From: Halorubellus litoreus | GTDB taxonomy: Archaea > Halobacteriota > Halobacteria > Halobacteriales > Natrialbaceae | NCBI RefSeq assembly: GCF_037081675.1 | Contig: NZ_JAZAQL010000005.1 | Location: forward strand, 124,001 to 188,000 | Length of the DNA: 64,000 bases | Direction of reading: 5' to 3' | Shown: positions 1-9,400 of the stretch, in pieces | Layout: the number at the start of each line of letters is the position of its first letter | Position numbering within the stretch: position 1 is the first letter of the stretch | Program-made: the position numbers and the translations under genes | Notes under the pieces: generated by a model | What the model saw: the letters and a program-made list of their open reading frames with translations, nothing else | Databases searched by the model: none | Told to the model about the DNA's origin: nothing

Positions 1-842
1 GCTCGAACCTCACCCGTCGACACCGCGTCCTTCACGCGCGTCGCCACCTCGCTCACGTCACCCGTCTCGGACTCGACGCGGTCGACGTCCGCACCAGCCG
101 CAACCCGCGGGTCGAACCGCTCCGTGCGCTCGTTGTATCCCGTGATCCACGCGACCGAGTACGCGCCCGAGTCGGCGAGCGACGCACACACCTCCGACTC
201 GATCTCCTCGCGACTCTCCGCGTCCACGAGCACGCGGTCGACCTGCCGGATGACCGTATTGATGTGCGTCAACCGATCCAGCTCGCGCTCCCGGCGCTCG
301 ATCACCGGCTCGTACTCCTCGTACTGCTCGGTGATCTCTTCGCGGAGCGCCGCTAGCTCGTCGGCGTCCCGGAGTTCCTCGCTTTCGCGCGCCGCGAGCG
401 CCTCCTCGGTGGAACTCATCGCGAAGTACTCGCGGACGTCCTCGTCGAACGACGACCGCGCGAGCATCTCGTCGACCGCCTCCAGGATGTCGTCCTGGGA
501 CACCGGCTTCACGAGGTAGTCGTCGAACGGCATGTCGACGATGTCCGTGTCCGGCGCGACCGCCGTCATCATCGCCACCGGCACGTCGAACCCGCGGTCC
601 CGGAACGCCTCCAGGACCTCGTCGCCCGACAGCGTCGGCATCCGTCGGTCCAGCAGGACGGCGTCCACGTCCTCGCTCATCGCCTCTAAGGCCTCCTCGC
701 CGCTGTTCGCGACGCGAGGCACGTACTGTCCGGCGTCCAGCCAGTACTCGCAGGTCTCCGCCAGGTCCACGTCGTCGTCAACCACGAGGACTACCGGGGC
801 GTCCTCGTTCGACGGCACGTCCTCGGTCGCGTCAGTACTCAT
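1..842 (-). CDS. Response regulator with receiver, HalX-like and GAF-like regions (partial)
   Basis: Begins with ATG at 842 and runs off the left edge, so only about the first 280 residues are visible. Residues about 15-130 form a CheY-like receiver domain: acidic pocket in VLVVDDDVD, phospho-acceptor Asp in AVLLDRRMP, and the conserved Lys in YLVKPVSQ. A charged helical stretch of HalX type follows (about 130-205), and then the start of a GAF/sensor-like region (VCASLADSGAYSVAWITGY). Haloarchaeal proteins of this build often continue into a bacterio-opsin-activator HTH; that part is outside the window. Likely acts in the cytoplasm downstream of a histidine kinase. It faces the same way as the pilus operon but is separated from it by 83 bp, so co-transcription is possible but unproven. 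Confidence 0.85.
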   Translation of the reverse strand, partial: MSTDATEDVPSNEDAPVVLVVDDDVDLAETCEYWLDAGQYVPRVANSGEEALEAMSEDVDAVLLDRRMPTLSGDEVLEAFRDRGFDVPVAMMTAVAPDTDIVDMPFDDYLVKPVSQDDILEAVDEMLARSSFDEDVREYFAMSSTEEALAARESEELRDADELAALREEITEQYEEYEPVIERRERELDRLTHINTVIRQVDRVLVDAESREEIESEVCASLADSGAYSVAWITGYNERTERFDPRVAAGADVDRVESETGDVSEVATRVKDAVSTGEVR

Positions 843-925
843 TGCGCACGTATTCAGACGGCCCTCTCAAAACAGACTCCCCTAACTACGTAGGCCGACC
901 CTACGTGAGTTGGGTTTCGAACAGG

Positions 926-1678
926 TCACGGCGACCCGTACGTCATCTCGATGACCACCAAGCGAACGACGACGCGGTCGGTCGAACACGAGGTTTCCAC
1001 GGAGTTCGACCCGATGCTGTCGATATTCCACCCCTGCTCGTCGAGCGTCCGCTCCCACGCCGGAGCGTACTCCGTGTCGGCGACATCGACCTGAACCCCG
1101 ATGCTCGAACCGGTCTCGGCGTGCAGGAGCTCGGTCGACTGCTCCTCCATAGTCACTTCGACGTTGTCCGTCGACCCGATAGCGCCCTGCGACGACGTCA
1201 CCGCGACGAGCGACACCACCGCGCTCTCGCTCGTACACGTCATCGTGGGCTGCAGCACCGTCACTGACGCCGTCCCGTCACGCCGGAACACGCCGCCGGA
1301 CTCGTACGCGACCGCCGTATCGTCCACGTAGAACTCGAACGACCCGACTGGGTTCGGGTCTGGCGTTACCTCTGTCCCGTCGACGAGCACCTCGATGTCC
1401 GTCGATTCGTCGACCTGCAACTGACCGCCACCGAGGTTCAGCGACCCACCGCGACGCTTCGCCTCGCCCTTCACGATGTCGCTCATACTCAACGCGACCG
1501 CCTCCAGCGCACGCTCCGCGTTCGCCTTCTGTTCACCGTCACGCACCTCGCGGATCGACGAGAACCCCGTCCCGTACACGAGCGCAACCGAGGTGATGAT
1601 GATGGAGAACACGATGATGAACGCCAGCACGTCACTCACCGCGCGCTCGTCGCCCGTCAGCCCGAGCGAACGCATCAT
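926..1678 (-). CDS. Pilin-like membrane protein, DUF7289-type, last gene of pilus operon
   Basis: 250 aa. The N-terminus has a prepilin-like layout: short basic head, then DERAVSDVLAFIIVFSIII, one hydrophobic segment (about residues 15-37), then a Ser/Thr/Val-rich, probably beta-rich extracytoplasmic part. Similar proteins (DUF7289 by my recognition) sit beside pilB-pilC in haloarchaea and are thought to be minor pilins or pilus-assembly accessories. Its ATG overlaps the stop of the upstream gene by 4 nt (ATGA), which means translational coupling. Two ATGs are adjacent; either could be used. The family name is recalled, not searched. Confidence 0.8.
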   Translation of the reverse strand: MMRSLGLTGDERAVSDVLAFIIVFSIIITSVALVYGTGFSSIREVRDGEQKANAERALEAVALSMSDIVKGEAKRRGGSLNLGGGQLQVDESTDIEVLVDGTEVTPDPNPVGSFEFYVDDTAVAYESGGVFRRDGTASVTVLQPTMTCTSESAVVSLVAVTSSQGAIGSTDNVEVTMEEQSTELLHAETGSSIGVQVDVADTEYAPAWERTLDEQGWNIDSIGSNSVETSCSTDRVVVRLVVIEMTYGSP

Positions 1679-2226
1679 AGTCGCACCTCCATAGGGGACA
1701 ACGACGGCGACGGTGCGTCGTTCTGAAGCGTCAAATCACCAGAACTATCGATAACGATGTAGAACGACCCGCCGTTCACCGTCTGCGGTGACCCCTGAAG
1801 ATCTATTTGTGGGTCGATTGGAACGACGACTTCGCTCTCAACACCACCGGGAGTCGATAGAACCAAACACTGTACGTCTGAGGGAGTCGGCGCCAGGTCT
1901 CCAGGTGCGTCACAGTTCGCGTCTCCCTCACGTAACTCTACGTTGTAGTTGTCCCCCGCGACGTACTCCGGGTGGGAGACGCGAACGGCCATCGTCCCGC
2001 CCCCAGCGTCCTCGGCGCTGTAGTACGCCGACGAGATCTCCGACGCCATCCGGTTCCCGATGGTCCGCAGCTCCGTCTTGGTCGCACGCTCCTTCTCGTC
2101 GCGAAGCAGCCCGCTCCCGCCGACGAGCAATCCCGTGATGAGGATAGTCGTGATACCGATGGTCAGCACGTGCGTCACCGCGATAGACACCGCCCGGTCG
2201 TCCGCAAAGAAGTTACTCCGAATCAT
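1675..2226 (-). CDS. Pilin-like membrane protein, DUF7266-type
   Basis: 183 aa. I start it at the ATG at 2226 because that codon overlaps the stop of the preceding gene (ATGA) and puts the prepilin-like segment at the N-terminus; a longer reading would run into the upstream gene. Sequence DDRAVSIAVTHVLTIGITT leads into a single hydrophobic helix (residues about 10-33), followed by a charged helix (LLRDEKERATKTELRTIGNR) and a short beta-rich domain. The build matches the DUF7266 family found in haloarchaeal pilus clusters. Probable minor pilin or assembly factor at the membrane. Confidence 0.78.
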   Translation of the reverse strand: MIRSNFFADDRAVSIAVTHVLTIGITTILITGLLVGGSGLLRDEKERATKTELRTIGNRMASEISSAYYSAEDAGGGTMAVRVSHPEYVAGDNYNVELREGDANCDAPGDLAPTPSDVQCLVLSTPGGVESEVVVPIDPQIDLQGSPQTVNGGSFYIVIDSSGDLTLQNDAPSPSLSPMEVRL

Positions 2227-3257
2227 CGTGAGCGATTGTACACCTCCACGTAGTACTCCTCCGTGAACGTCGCCTGTCCCGAATCGTAGCGGACCTCTAT
2301 CTCGAATTCCCAGGCGTCCCACGTCACGAACGGCTCGCCGGCGCCCAAGCTGGCGTCCTGGAACTGGAGCGTCGGGTTCAGTTCCGGCTCGTCGTTCATC
2401 GTGAGCGAGTACGACCCCTGGACACTATCCCCTCGGATGAACGTTACGTTTCGAGCAGTCCCATTATCGATGGCCTCCCACGGACCTAGCTGTCCGTCGC
2501 AAGCGTCATACCCCTGGACGTTACCGTCGGAGAAGTTGAACGTCACCGTCGACGCGCTATCGGAGCCCGGGAGCACGCACTCCGTCCCCGAGAAGTCCCG
2601 ATACGGCTGCGGGGAATCGTTCACGGTCCGTATCGCGACCTCGCTCGTCGACGACTTCTCGTAAATCCACACCACGTGGTTCTCGTTCGACGACGGCGGC
2701 GACCACATGACTCGGAACGCATCCTGTCCACCGGCCGTCAAACTCGATCGTTCGACAGTCATATCGAAGTCACGGACGATAGCGTCGCCGCCAGGCGGTT
2801 GCATGAGCGTCCAATTCGGGGCGCCGCCCGGCGCGGTGAAATCCGACCCCCCTTTATCTTGGATGCGAGCACCGTACGTCACGTCAGCGCTCGACGAACT
2901 CACCCGGACCGACGCAACCGCTGGACTAGCCGCTCCGGCGACCTTCGTCAACCCGTCGCTGTACGTGGAAACGTTCGCGGTAATCCCGTCATACGCCTCC
3001 GTCTGGTCCACCGGATTGCCGAACGCTCCCTTCGCGTTTACGCGCTCCGCAAGTCGCTTCACGCTCACCTCGACCTCGTCATTCAGGAGTTGCGCGTCCC
3101 GCGGCGCGCTCGCCGCGCCCGTCGACGCGACGTTCTCCGTGTACAGGACCGTGTTGAACACGACCGCGAGCCCGAGCACGATGAACGCGATCGCGACCGC
3201 GCCAACGAGGATGAGTTGCGCGCGGTCGCTTCGCTCGTCGAACGCGACTCCTACCAT
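2223..3257 (-). CDS. Pilus-associated membrane protein, DUF7261-type
   Basis: 344 aa, the largest of the five accessory proteins of the operon. N-terminal ERSDRAQLILVGAVAIAFIV is a prepilin-like head with one membrane helix (about 14-36), followed by a roughly 300-residue extracytoplasmic domain with Asn-X-Ser/Thr sites, Trp residues and beta character; only two Cys are evident (TECVLPG and YDACDGQ), which could form one disulphide. Its start overlaps the stop of the upstream gene by 7 nt. Resembles DUF7261. The size suggests a tip or adhesin-like minor subunit, which is inference. Confidence 0.78.
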   Translation of the reverse strand: MVGVAFDERSDRAQLILVGAVAIAFIVLGLAVVFNTVLYTENVASTGAASAPRDAQLLNDEVEVSVKRLAERVNAKGAFGNPVDQTEAYDGITANVSTYSDGLTKVAGAASPAVASVRVSSSSADVTYGARIQDKGGSDFTAPGGAPNWTLMQPPGGDAIVRDFDMTVERSSLTAGGQDAFRVMWSPPSSNENHVVWIYEKSSTSEVAIRTVNDSPQPYRDFSGTECVLPGSDSASTVTFNFSDGNVQGYDACDGQLGPWEAIDNGTARNVTFIRGDSVQGSYSLTMNDEPELNPTLQFQDASLGAGEPFVTWDAWEFEIEVRYDSGQATFTEEYYVEVYNRSR

Positions 3258-3895
3258 ACGATCACCTTCACCGTCACCACGTTGTACACCGGACTGTCAT
3301 CGTACGCGTCCGGAATCGGATAATACCCGTTGTCGCCGTCGCTCTTGTCCGTGTCGTACCACGAGAGCGCGCGCTCGTCACCGCCCGGACCAGTGAGGCG
3401 CTGGTCGTCGTAGAGCGTGATGGTGTACGTCGCCACCACGCCACTCTGCGTCGAGAATCCGTTCCGAACCATCGTCATCGTCCCACCGTCCGGGTTCCCG
3501 GAATCGTCCTGGTACGTCACGAGCACGTTGTACCCGTTCTTGTCCTCGAACGCCTCCTCCAACATCAGCAACAGTCCTCGCGGTGCCTTCCCAGGTGGCA
3601 GGTCGCTACTGTACCCGAGCGACCGGCCGTCCGACGCCGCGAACCGACGGTCGGTGTTCGACTCCGTTCCATTCCAGTACCGGATCATCTTCGAGAGGTT
3701 CCCCGAATCCGCGCTCAGGACCAGCATGTCCTGCGCTTCCAAGCGTACCTGGTCGCGCGCGTCGCGGTCGACCGTCCCACCCGTCGTCGGCGTGATGACG
3801 ACCGACTGGAGCGCGAACAACACCGCGGTCAAGATGAGTATCGACCCGATGAACCCCTCGAGCGTGTACGCCTGTCCCCTGTTGTCATCGAACAT
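3251..3895 (-). CDS. Pilin-like membrane protein, DUF7288-type
   Basis: 214 aa from the ATG at 3895, which lies 2 nt after the stop of the upstream gene. An upstream in-frame start would intrude into that gene and push the membrane helix inward. Residues 5-30 read DNRGQAYTLEGFIGSILILT, where RGQ before a hydrophobic helix is the archaeal prepilin-peptidase-like pattern; the rest is a soluble, aromatic-rich domain. Matches my memory of DUF7288. Part of a coupled series of minor pilin-like genes behind pilC. Confidence 0.78.
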   Translation of the reverse strand: MFDDNRGQAYTLEGFIGSILILTAVLFALQSVVITPTTGGTVDRDARDQVRLEAQDMLVLSADSGNLSKMIRYWNGTESNTDRRFAASDGRSLGYSSDLPPGKAPRGLLLMLEEAFEDKNGYNVLVTYQDDSGNPDGGTMTMVRNGFSTQSGVVATYTITLYDDQRLTGPGGDERALSWYDTDKSDGDNGYYPIPDAYDDSPVYNVVTVKVIVW

Positions 3896-3897
3896 GC

Positions 3898-4425
3898 TTA
3901 CCACACCCTCACGACGAGCAGACACCCGGTCTTACAGTCATCGACGCCCGGCAGACGAATGACTCTCGTCGTGGACGCCGCTGCCTGATTCGACGGGTAA
4001 TCGTCGCCGCCTGTCAGTCGATACGTCCCACCGTCGTAGTTCGTCTCGACGACGTCACCGGAACGCGTCTGTATCGTGACGTTGACCTGCGCGGTTGTAC
4101 GCAATCCGAACTCGTTCCGAATATCGGTCCCGGACACCGTGACGCCCGAGTCCGACGAACCGATTACTTCGCCGACCATCTCGTCGAGGTCCAGCGTCCG
4201 CGCGCTTCCATCCTCGGCGTACGTGTCGACGACGGTCGCTGCAACGCGGTCGGACTTCGCGGGAATCGCGTCCGTCACCGGCGACCCGAACGGCGTCACG
4301 GTCGACGGCACGAACGCGAACGTGAACGTCACCGTCAACAGGAACACGCTGATACCGACCGCGAAGTCCTGCGTCGTCTGCCCGCGGTCGCGTCCCCGGA
4401 GGCCGGTGAGGTCTCGCGCCGACAT
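3898..4425 (-). CDS. Pilin-like membrane protein, DUF7287-type
   Basis: 175 aa. N-terminus GRDRGQTTQDFAVGISVFLL again places RGQ directly before a hydrophobic helix (about residues 15-40), followed by a domain with predicted beta structure ending in a hydrophobic strand (CLLVVRVW). Two Cys near the C-terminus (DDCKTGCL) could form a disulphide. The start codon overlaps the stop of the PilC-like gene by 1 nt (TAATG). Resembles DUF7287, conserved in the same place next to haloarchaeal PilC. Confidence 0.78.
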   Translation of the reverse strand: MSARDLTGLRGRDRGQTTQDFAVGISVFLLTVTFTFAFVPSTVTPFGSPVTDAIPAKSDRVAATVVDTYAEDGSARTLDLDEMVGEVIGSSDSGVTVSGTDIRNEFGLRTTAQVNVTIQTRSGDVVETNYDGGTYRLTGGDDYPSNQAAASTTRVIRLPGVDDCKTGCLLVVRVW

Positions 4426-6476
4426 TATACGCCCACCGCTGCCCAGACCACGAGCGCGATCGTCAGCAGTACCAGCACGAACTTCAGGCCACTCGTGATG
4501 TCCGCGTCACGGATGTAGCCCGCGATGACGCCCGAGAGGATGGCCTGCATCGTGACCGCGTGGAAGAACAGCATCGACAGCAGCGAGACGTTGATGCTGC
4601 TCCCCAGTCCCGACGCGGCACCGCCAGCGGACGCACCACCGCCGCCGCTCGAGGAGTTCGCGGTGACGCCCTGGAGCGTATCCAGGAACTGCGTCTTCAG
4701 TATCGCCATCACCGCCAGGAGCGTCAGGTACGTCATGATGATGATGACGACCTGCATGCGCGTGCGGGACTTCCGTTCGCGCTCGATGTCGTCCTGGTTC
4801 TCGGACGCTTGCGCCGCCGTCGACAGCACGTCCGTGATCTGACTGGACGCCTCCTGGGCCTTCGAGATGAGCTTCACCGTCCGCGCCATCCGCGGCATGT
4901 GGTACTTGTTGTTGAACTCGACGAGCGCGTCCTTCAGGCTCATCCCGTAGTTCACCTTCGCGTGCATCGTGTCGAACTCGGTCGCCATCTTCCCGCTCGT
5001 CGTCTCCGACACCGTCTTCAGCGACTCCAGGAGCGTGAGGCCGGTGTCATTCGCGGAGGAGAGCTTCCGGAGGTTGTCGGAGATGTTCGAGACGATGGCC
5101 TTCCGGGAGCGGACGTTCCACTCGCGGAACACCGCGAACGGCAGGAAGATCAGGTACGCCGGCATGTAGACGTACATGAACGTCCCCCAGACGGGCGCGT
5201 TCTGCATGCCCTCCCAGCTCGTCGGCACCGACCCGGTGAGCGCCGCGAGGATGACGACGACGAGCGCGAGCGGGACCGTTATCGCTGCCGTGTACGCCGG
5301 GTTCTCGCGGAAGAACAGGTGCGGCGCCTTCAGCACGCGGATCGTCTCGTGCGTGCCTTCCTTGTTCTTGATGCGCTTGAACATCGACCCGCGGTCAGCG
5401 TACTGCTCGACGAGCCCGAGATTCAGGAGGCCGGCGTCCTGCTGTTGCAGCAACCGTTCGTCCGCGTCACTCGGCAACAGGTACCCGTCGCCCGGTTCGT
5501 CCTCCTTCACCGTCGACACCAGCACGAGGAACCCCAGGCCAGTCAGCGGGATGAGGCCGTAGACGGTGCCGTACAGCATCGTCACCTGTGCTTCGCCGAG
5601 CATCTGCATGATGACGAGGATGATGATGAGTAGGAGCGGGAACAGCGACAGCGTCATGTACATCTCGCCGAACAACTCCAGGGTCTCCAGCGTGAGTTCC
5701 TGCTGTTGCTTCGCCGTCCGCATGTGCTTCTCCTTCTTGTCGTAGAGGAACCCCTCCATGTCACCGCCGGAGTTCACGATGGAGAGCATGTCCGTCAGGA
5801 ATTGCGCGAGTTCGTCGCTCGGCGTCTCCATCGCCTGATTCCGGATCGCGGTCCGATAGTCCGTGTCGAAGTACTCCGTCTCCTGAACGATGCTCTGGAA
5901 CTCCTTGGCGACCTCGCCGTACGTGTCCTCCGCGGCCGCCATCGCCTCCAGGATCTCGAGCTGGTTCAGGCCGCCGACGGAGAGCGCGTACATGAACGAC
6001 ACCGCGTCCGTCAGGAGCATGTTGATCTCGCGCTTCCGGCTGGACGCCCGCGAGTACGGGACCGCGACGAGCGCACCGAACCCCATCGCGAACCCGATCG
6101 TCCCGAGGAACAACCCCGTTGCGAGGATGAGCGCCGGAATCTTGATGAGGTTGATGAAGTCGACGACCGCCGGGTTCGTGATACCGATTCCCGTCAGACT
6201 CTCCGTGTTCGTGATGAGGAACGTGAACACGAGGTACCCGATGAGCATCCCCATCAGCCAGAGGATGCCGCCCGCGAGCACGCCGATACCGAGCGCTCGC
6301 GAGAGGTACATCTCGACGGTGTCCGTCATCCGCGACTGCGCGAGCTTCGTCTCCACGTCCGCGACGAAGTTCGAGTCGTCCGCGAACAACCGCGTGTACA
6401 GCGGGTAGAACATGTCACCGAGGCTGTCCGAGCCCGCGTCGAACCCGCCGTCCTGGTCGGTCGTCTGCAGGCTCAT
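4425..6476 (-). CDS. pilC: PilC/TadC-type platform membrane protein (type II secretion F domains)
   Basis: 683 aa. Integral membrane platform of an archaeal type IV pilus; it normally docks the PilB ATPase and anchors the growing filament. There are two T2SSF modules, each a cytoplasmic helical bundle followed by membrane helices: the first about residues 130-320 (SFMYALSVGGLNQLEILEAM, then LFPLLLIIILVIMQMLG), the second about 430-610 (RKLSSANDTGLTLLESLKTV, then VIIIMTYLTLLAVMAIL). About eight or nine hydrophobic segments in all. A Gly/Ser/Ala-rich linker near 625-640 precedes the last helices. The ATG overlaps the end of the ATPase gene (4 nt), so the two subunits are coupled. Confidence 0.9.
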   Translation of the reverse strand: MSLQTTDQDGGFDAGSDSLGDMFYPLYTRLFADDSNFVADVETKLAQSRMTDTVEMYLSRALGIGVLAGGILWLMGMLIGYLVFTFLITNTESLTGIGITNPAVVDFINLIKIPALILATGLFLGTIGFAMGFGALVAVPYSRASSRKREINMLLTDAVSFMYALSVGGLNQLEILEAMAAAEDTYGEVAKEFQSIVQETEYFDTDYRTAIRNQAMETPSDELAQFLTDMLSIVNSGGDMEGFLYDKKEKHMRTAKQQQELTLETLELFGEMYMTLSLFPLLLIIILVIMQMLGEAQVTMLYGTVYGLIPLTGLGFLVLVSTVKEDEPGDGYLLPSDADERLLQQQDAGLLNLGLVEQYADRGSMFKRIKNKEGTHETIRVLKAPHLFFRENPAYTAAITVPLALVVVILAALTGSVPTSWEGMQNAPVWGTFMYVYMPAYLIFLPFAVFREWNVRSRKAIVSNISDNLRKLSSANDTGLTLLESLKTVSETTSGKMATEFDTMHAKVNYGMSLKDALVEFNNKYHMPRMARTVKLISKAQEASSQITDVLSTAAQASENQDDIERERKSRTRMQVVIIIMTYLTLLAVMAILKTQFLDTLQGVTANSSSGGGGASAGGAASGLGSSINVSLLSMLFFHAVTMQAILSGVIAGYIRDADITSGLKFVLVLLTIALVVWAAVGV

Positions 6477-9400
6477 TCCTCGTCACCGCCGCTCGAGAAC
6501 ACGGACCCGTCGTCCTCGTCGTCCTCATCCTCGTCCCCGTCGAACACGCCACCGCCGTCGCCACCACCGAACACCGAGTCGTCGTCCGGCGGCCCGCCGT
6601 CGGCCCCGTCGTCGTCACCGAAGACGCTGTCGTCGTCGTCCGACGCGTCCGCATCCTCGTCGAAGATCGCACCGTCGCTCTCCCCGAAGATTGAGTCGTC
6701 GTCCTCGTCGAAGAACGGCTCGTCGTCGTCGCCGAAGAACGCCTCCTCGTCGACGTCGTCGACGTCGTCGTCCGCGTTCGACGCACCGTCACCGGTCGAC
6801 TGCTCGTCGTCACCGAATATCGCCCCGTCGTCGCCGCTACCGGCCGCTGCCGTGTCCTCGTCGTCGACAGTGTCGGCGGACGAAGACTCCGTCGACGCCG
6901 GCGACTCGCCCGCTTTCGCGGGCTCGCGCGACGGTTCGTCGTCGGTCGACGACTCGTCGTCTTCGTCCGTCAACGCCGGGAACTCCGCGTCGATGTCGCC
7001 GGCGTCGTCCTCCAGTGCCGCGTCGTCCTCACCGAACACGGCCCCCTGGTCGTCGGCCGCATCAGCGTCGAACGCCGCCCCGTCCTCCTCGAGGACCGCG
7101 TCCTCGTCCGGACCAGCGTCGAACGCAGCCTCGTCGTCCAACGCCGACGCATCAGCCTGCCCGACGCTCCCGTCGCTCGCATCCCCGACCGCCGAATCGT
7201 CGCTCTCGTCCTCCTGCGCCCCACTCCCGGCCTCCAGCTCAGGCGCGTCAGCCGGCGCCGACTCCTGCGCGGAACTCGCGTCCTGCGCGTCGGTCGACCC
7301 GCCAGAATCCCCGCCGAACGGATTCGCGTCGTCGTCTCCCTCGCCGAACGAGAACCCGCCACCGTCGTCGCTCAACCACGACGGCCCATCGGTCTCGTCA
7401 CTGTCACCGAACGAGAAGTCGTCGTCCTCGTCGTCCCCACCGAGCGTGAAGCCGTCGCCGCCACCGACGTCGTCCAGCGAACTCCCGAAGTCGAAGTCGT
7501 CACCGCCGGACTCCACCGCCTCCGACGCGTCCACGTCCTCCTCGGTACTCACGCCACTGAGCGCGCTCGCGAGCCCACTCGGGATCTTCCCACGGTACTC
7601 CTCGAACATCGATTCCTCCGCCCGCTCGAGGATGTCCTGCGCGAGGTTGTACGTCTCGTCGTCCGGGTCCGGCCGCGGAACGAGTTCCTCGTCCTCCGGG
7701 TCGACGTCGATGAGGACGGACTCCATCTCTCGGAGGTCCGTCAGACTCTCCTCCAGTTGCCCGTTCGCGATGAGCGTCAGGATGGTCTCCGGGTCGTTGA
7801 TGAACGCCTGCACGATCGCCGCGACCTGCGCGTACTCGTTCAACCCGGTCTTGATGATGTACGCCAGGATGACCCGGCGCTTGAACAGCTCCTCGTCGAG
7901 CTTCTCCTGGCCCCACCCGCGGTCGAACTTGATCTCCTCGACGGTGTTCGAGTCCCCCATCTTCAGGAACTCGTCCGTCTCCGCCTGCCACTGGTAGACG
8001 TCCTGAACGTTGATCTCGTCGTTCTCCGCGTCGTAGTGATTGATCTCCGTGATGTTCCGGTTCCGACGGACCTTCCGGCCGTTCACGCGCGTCTGCGTCT
8101 GGATCGACACCAGGTCGAGCGCGGTGAACATCGTCTTCGAGACGTTGATCGGGTCGGTCGTGAACCGCTTCAGGACCTCGCCGACGGAGTCCGCGTGGAA
8201 CGTCGTGTACGTCGTGTGCCCCGTCGACATGACCTGGAACAGGACCCGACCCTCCTCCCCACGGATCTCGCCCATCACGATGTAGTCCGGGCGTTGACGC
8301 AGTGCGGCACGCAGCAGGTCGAACTCGTCGACGTCACCCTGACTGTCCTCGCTGAACGACGGGCGCGTGACGCTCGCCACCCAGTTCCGCTGGGGCAGCT
8401 CGACCTCGCGCGTGTCCTCGATGGACACGATCTTCGTGTTCGAAGGGATGAACAGCGAGATCGCGTTCAGGCTCGTCGTCTTCCCGGACGCCGTCCCGCC
8501 CGCGAAGATGAGGCTCTTGTGGTTCTCGATACACAACCAGAGGAACGCCATCTCGTCGAGCGAGAACGTGTTCCAGTTGATGAGGTCCACGGGCGTGAAC
8601 GGGACGTCCTTGAACTGACGGATGGTGTAGTTCGTCCCGTGGTCGCTCACCTCCTTCCCGAGGGTCAACTGTGCGCGTGACCCGTCCGGGAGCGTCGCGT
8701 CCACCTGCGGCCGCCGCTTCGAGATACCCTTCCCGGAGCGCTGGGCGAGCTTCACCACGAAGTCGTCGAGTTCGCGCTCGCCGTGATAGATGTTCGAGAT
8801 GATCTGCTCGTACTCGCCGTGGTAGACGAAGATCGGCGAGTTGTGGCCGTCGCACGAGATGTCCTCCACGTTGATGTCGTGCTTGATCGGGTCGATGCGC
8901 TCGTACCCGATGAAGTCCCGTTTCAGGAAGTACAGGAGCTTCTCGACCTGGTACTCGTTGAGCGTCTCCGGGTCCTCCTCGAGCAGTACGGGCTCCGGCC
9001 GGGCTTTGATGCCGTCGAGCTCTCGCCCGAATCCTTCTGCATCCTCGTCAGCGCCCGTGTCGGGCGCCCCGTCCCCGTCGGTGTCCGCGGTCCCGAAGAA
9101 CCGGCGGATGCTCTCCGTGATGGACTTCGTGCCCGAGGCTGCACCTGCCGAGTCCGAGGACGCCGGCGTTCCCTTGAAGAGGTCGTAGCGCTTCAGGAGT
9201 CGTTTCGTCTCGCGGTCGATGACGTCCCGTCGAGCGTCCTCGTCGCCTTCGACCGCGACGTCCTCGTCGCTGTACTTGATCGCGGTCCGGAGCTTGCCCG
9301 TCATGAACTCCTCGAGGTCGTCCTCGAGCTCGTTCATGTACGGCTGGATGACGTAGTACTTGCGCTCGTTCTCCTTCTCGGAGAGGAAGATGATGACGAA

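Noticed and set aside
4560..5633. Long plus-strand open frame, 357 codons, opposite the pilC-like gene
   Set aside because: Arg/His-rich, no domain, and lies over a conserved minus-strand gene. GC-rich codon use of haloarchaea leaves such antisense frames open.
5706..7997. 763-codon plus-strand frame opposite the PilB tail
   Set aside because: Ser/Pro/Arg low complexity produced by reading the GAC/GTC-rich tail on the other strand; no start signal, no domain.
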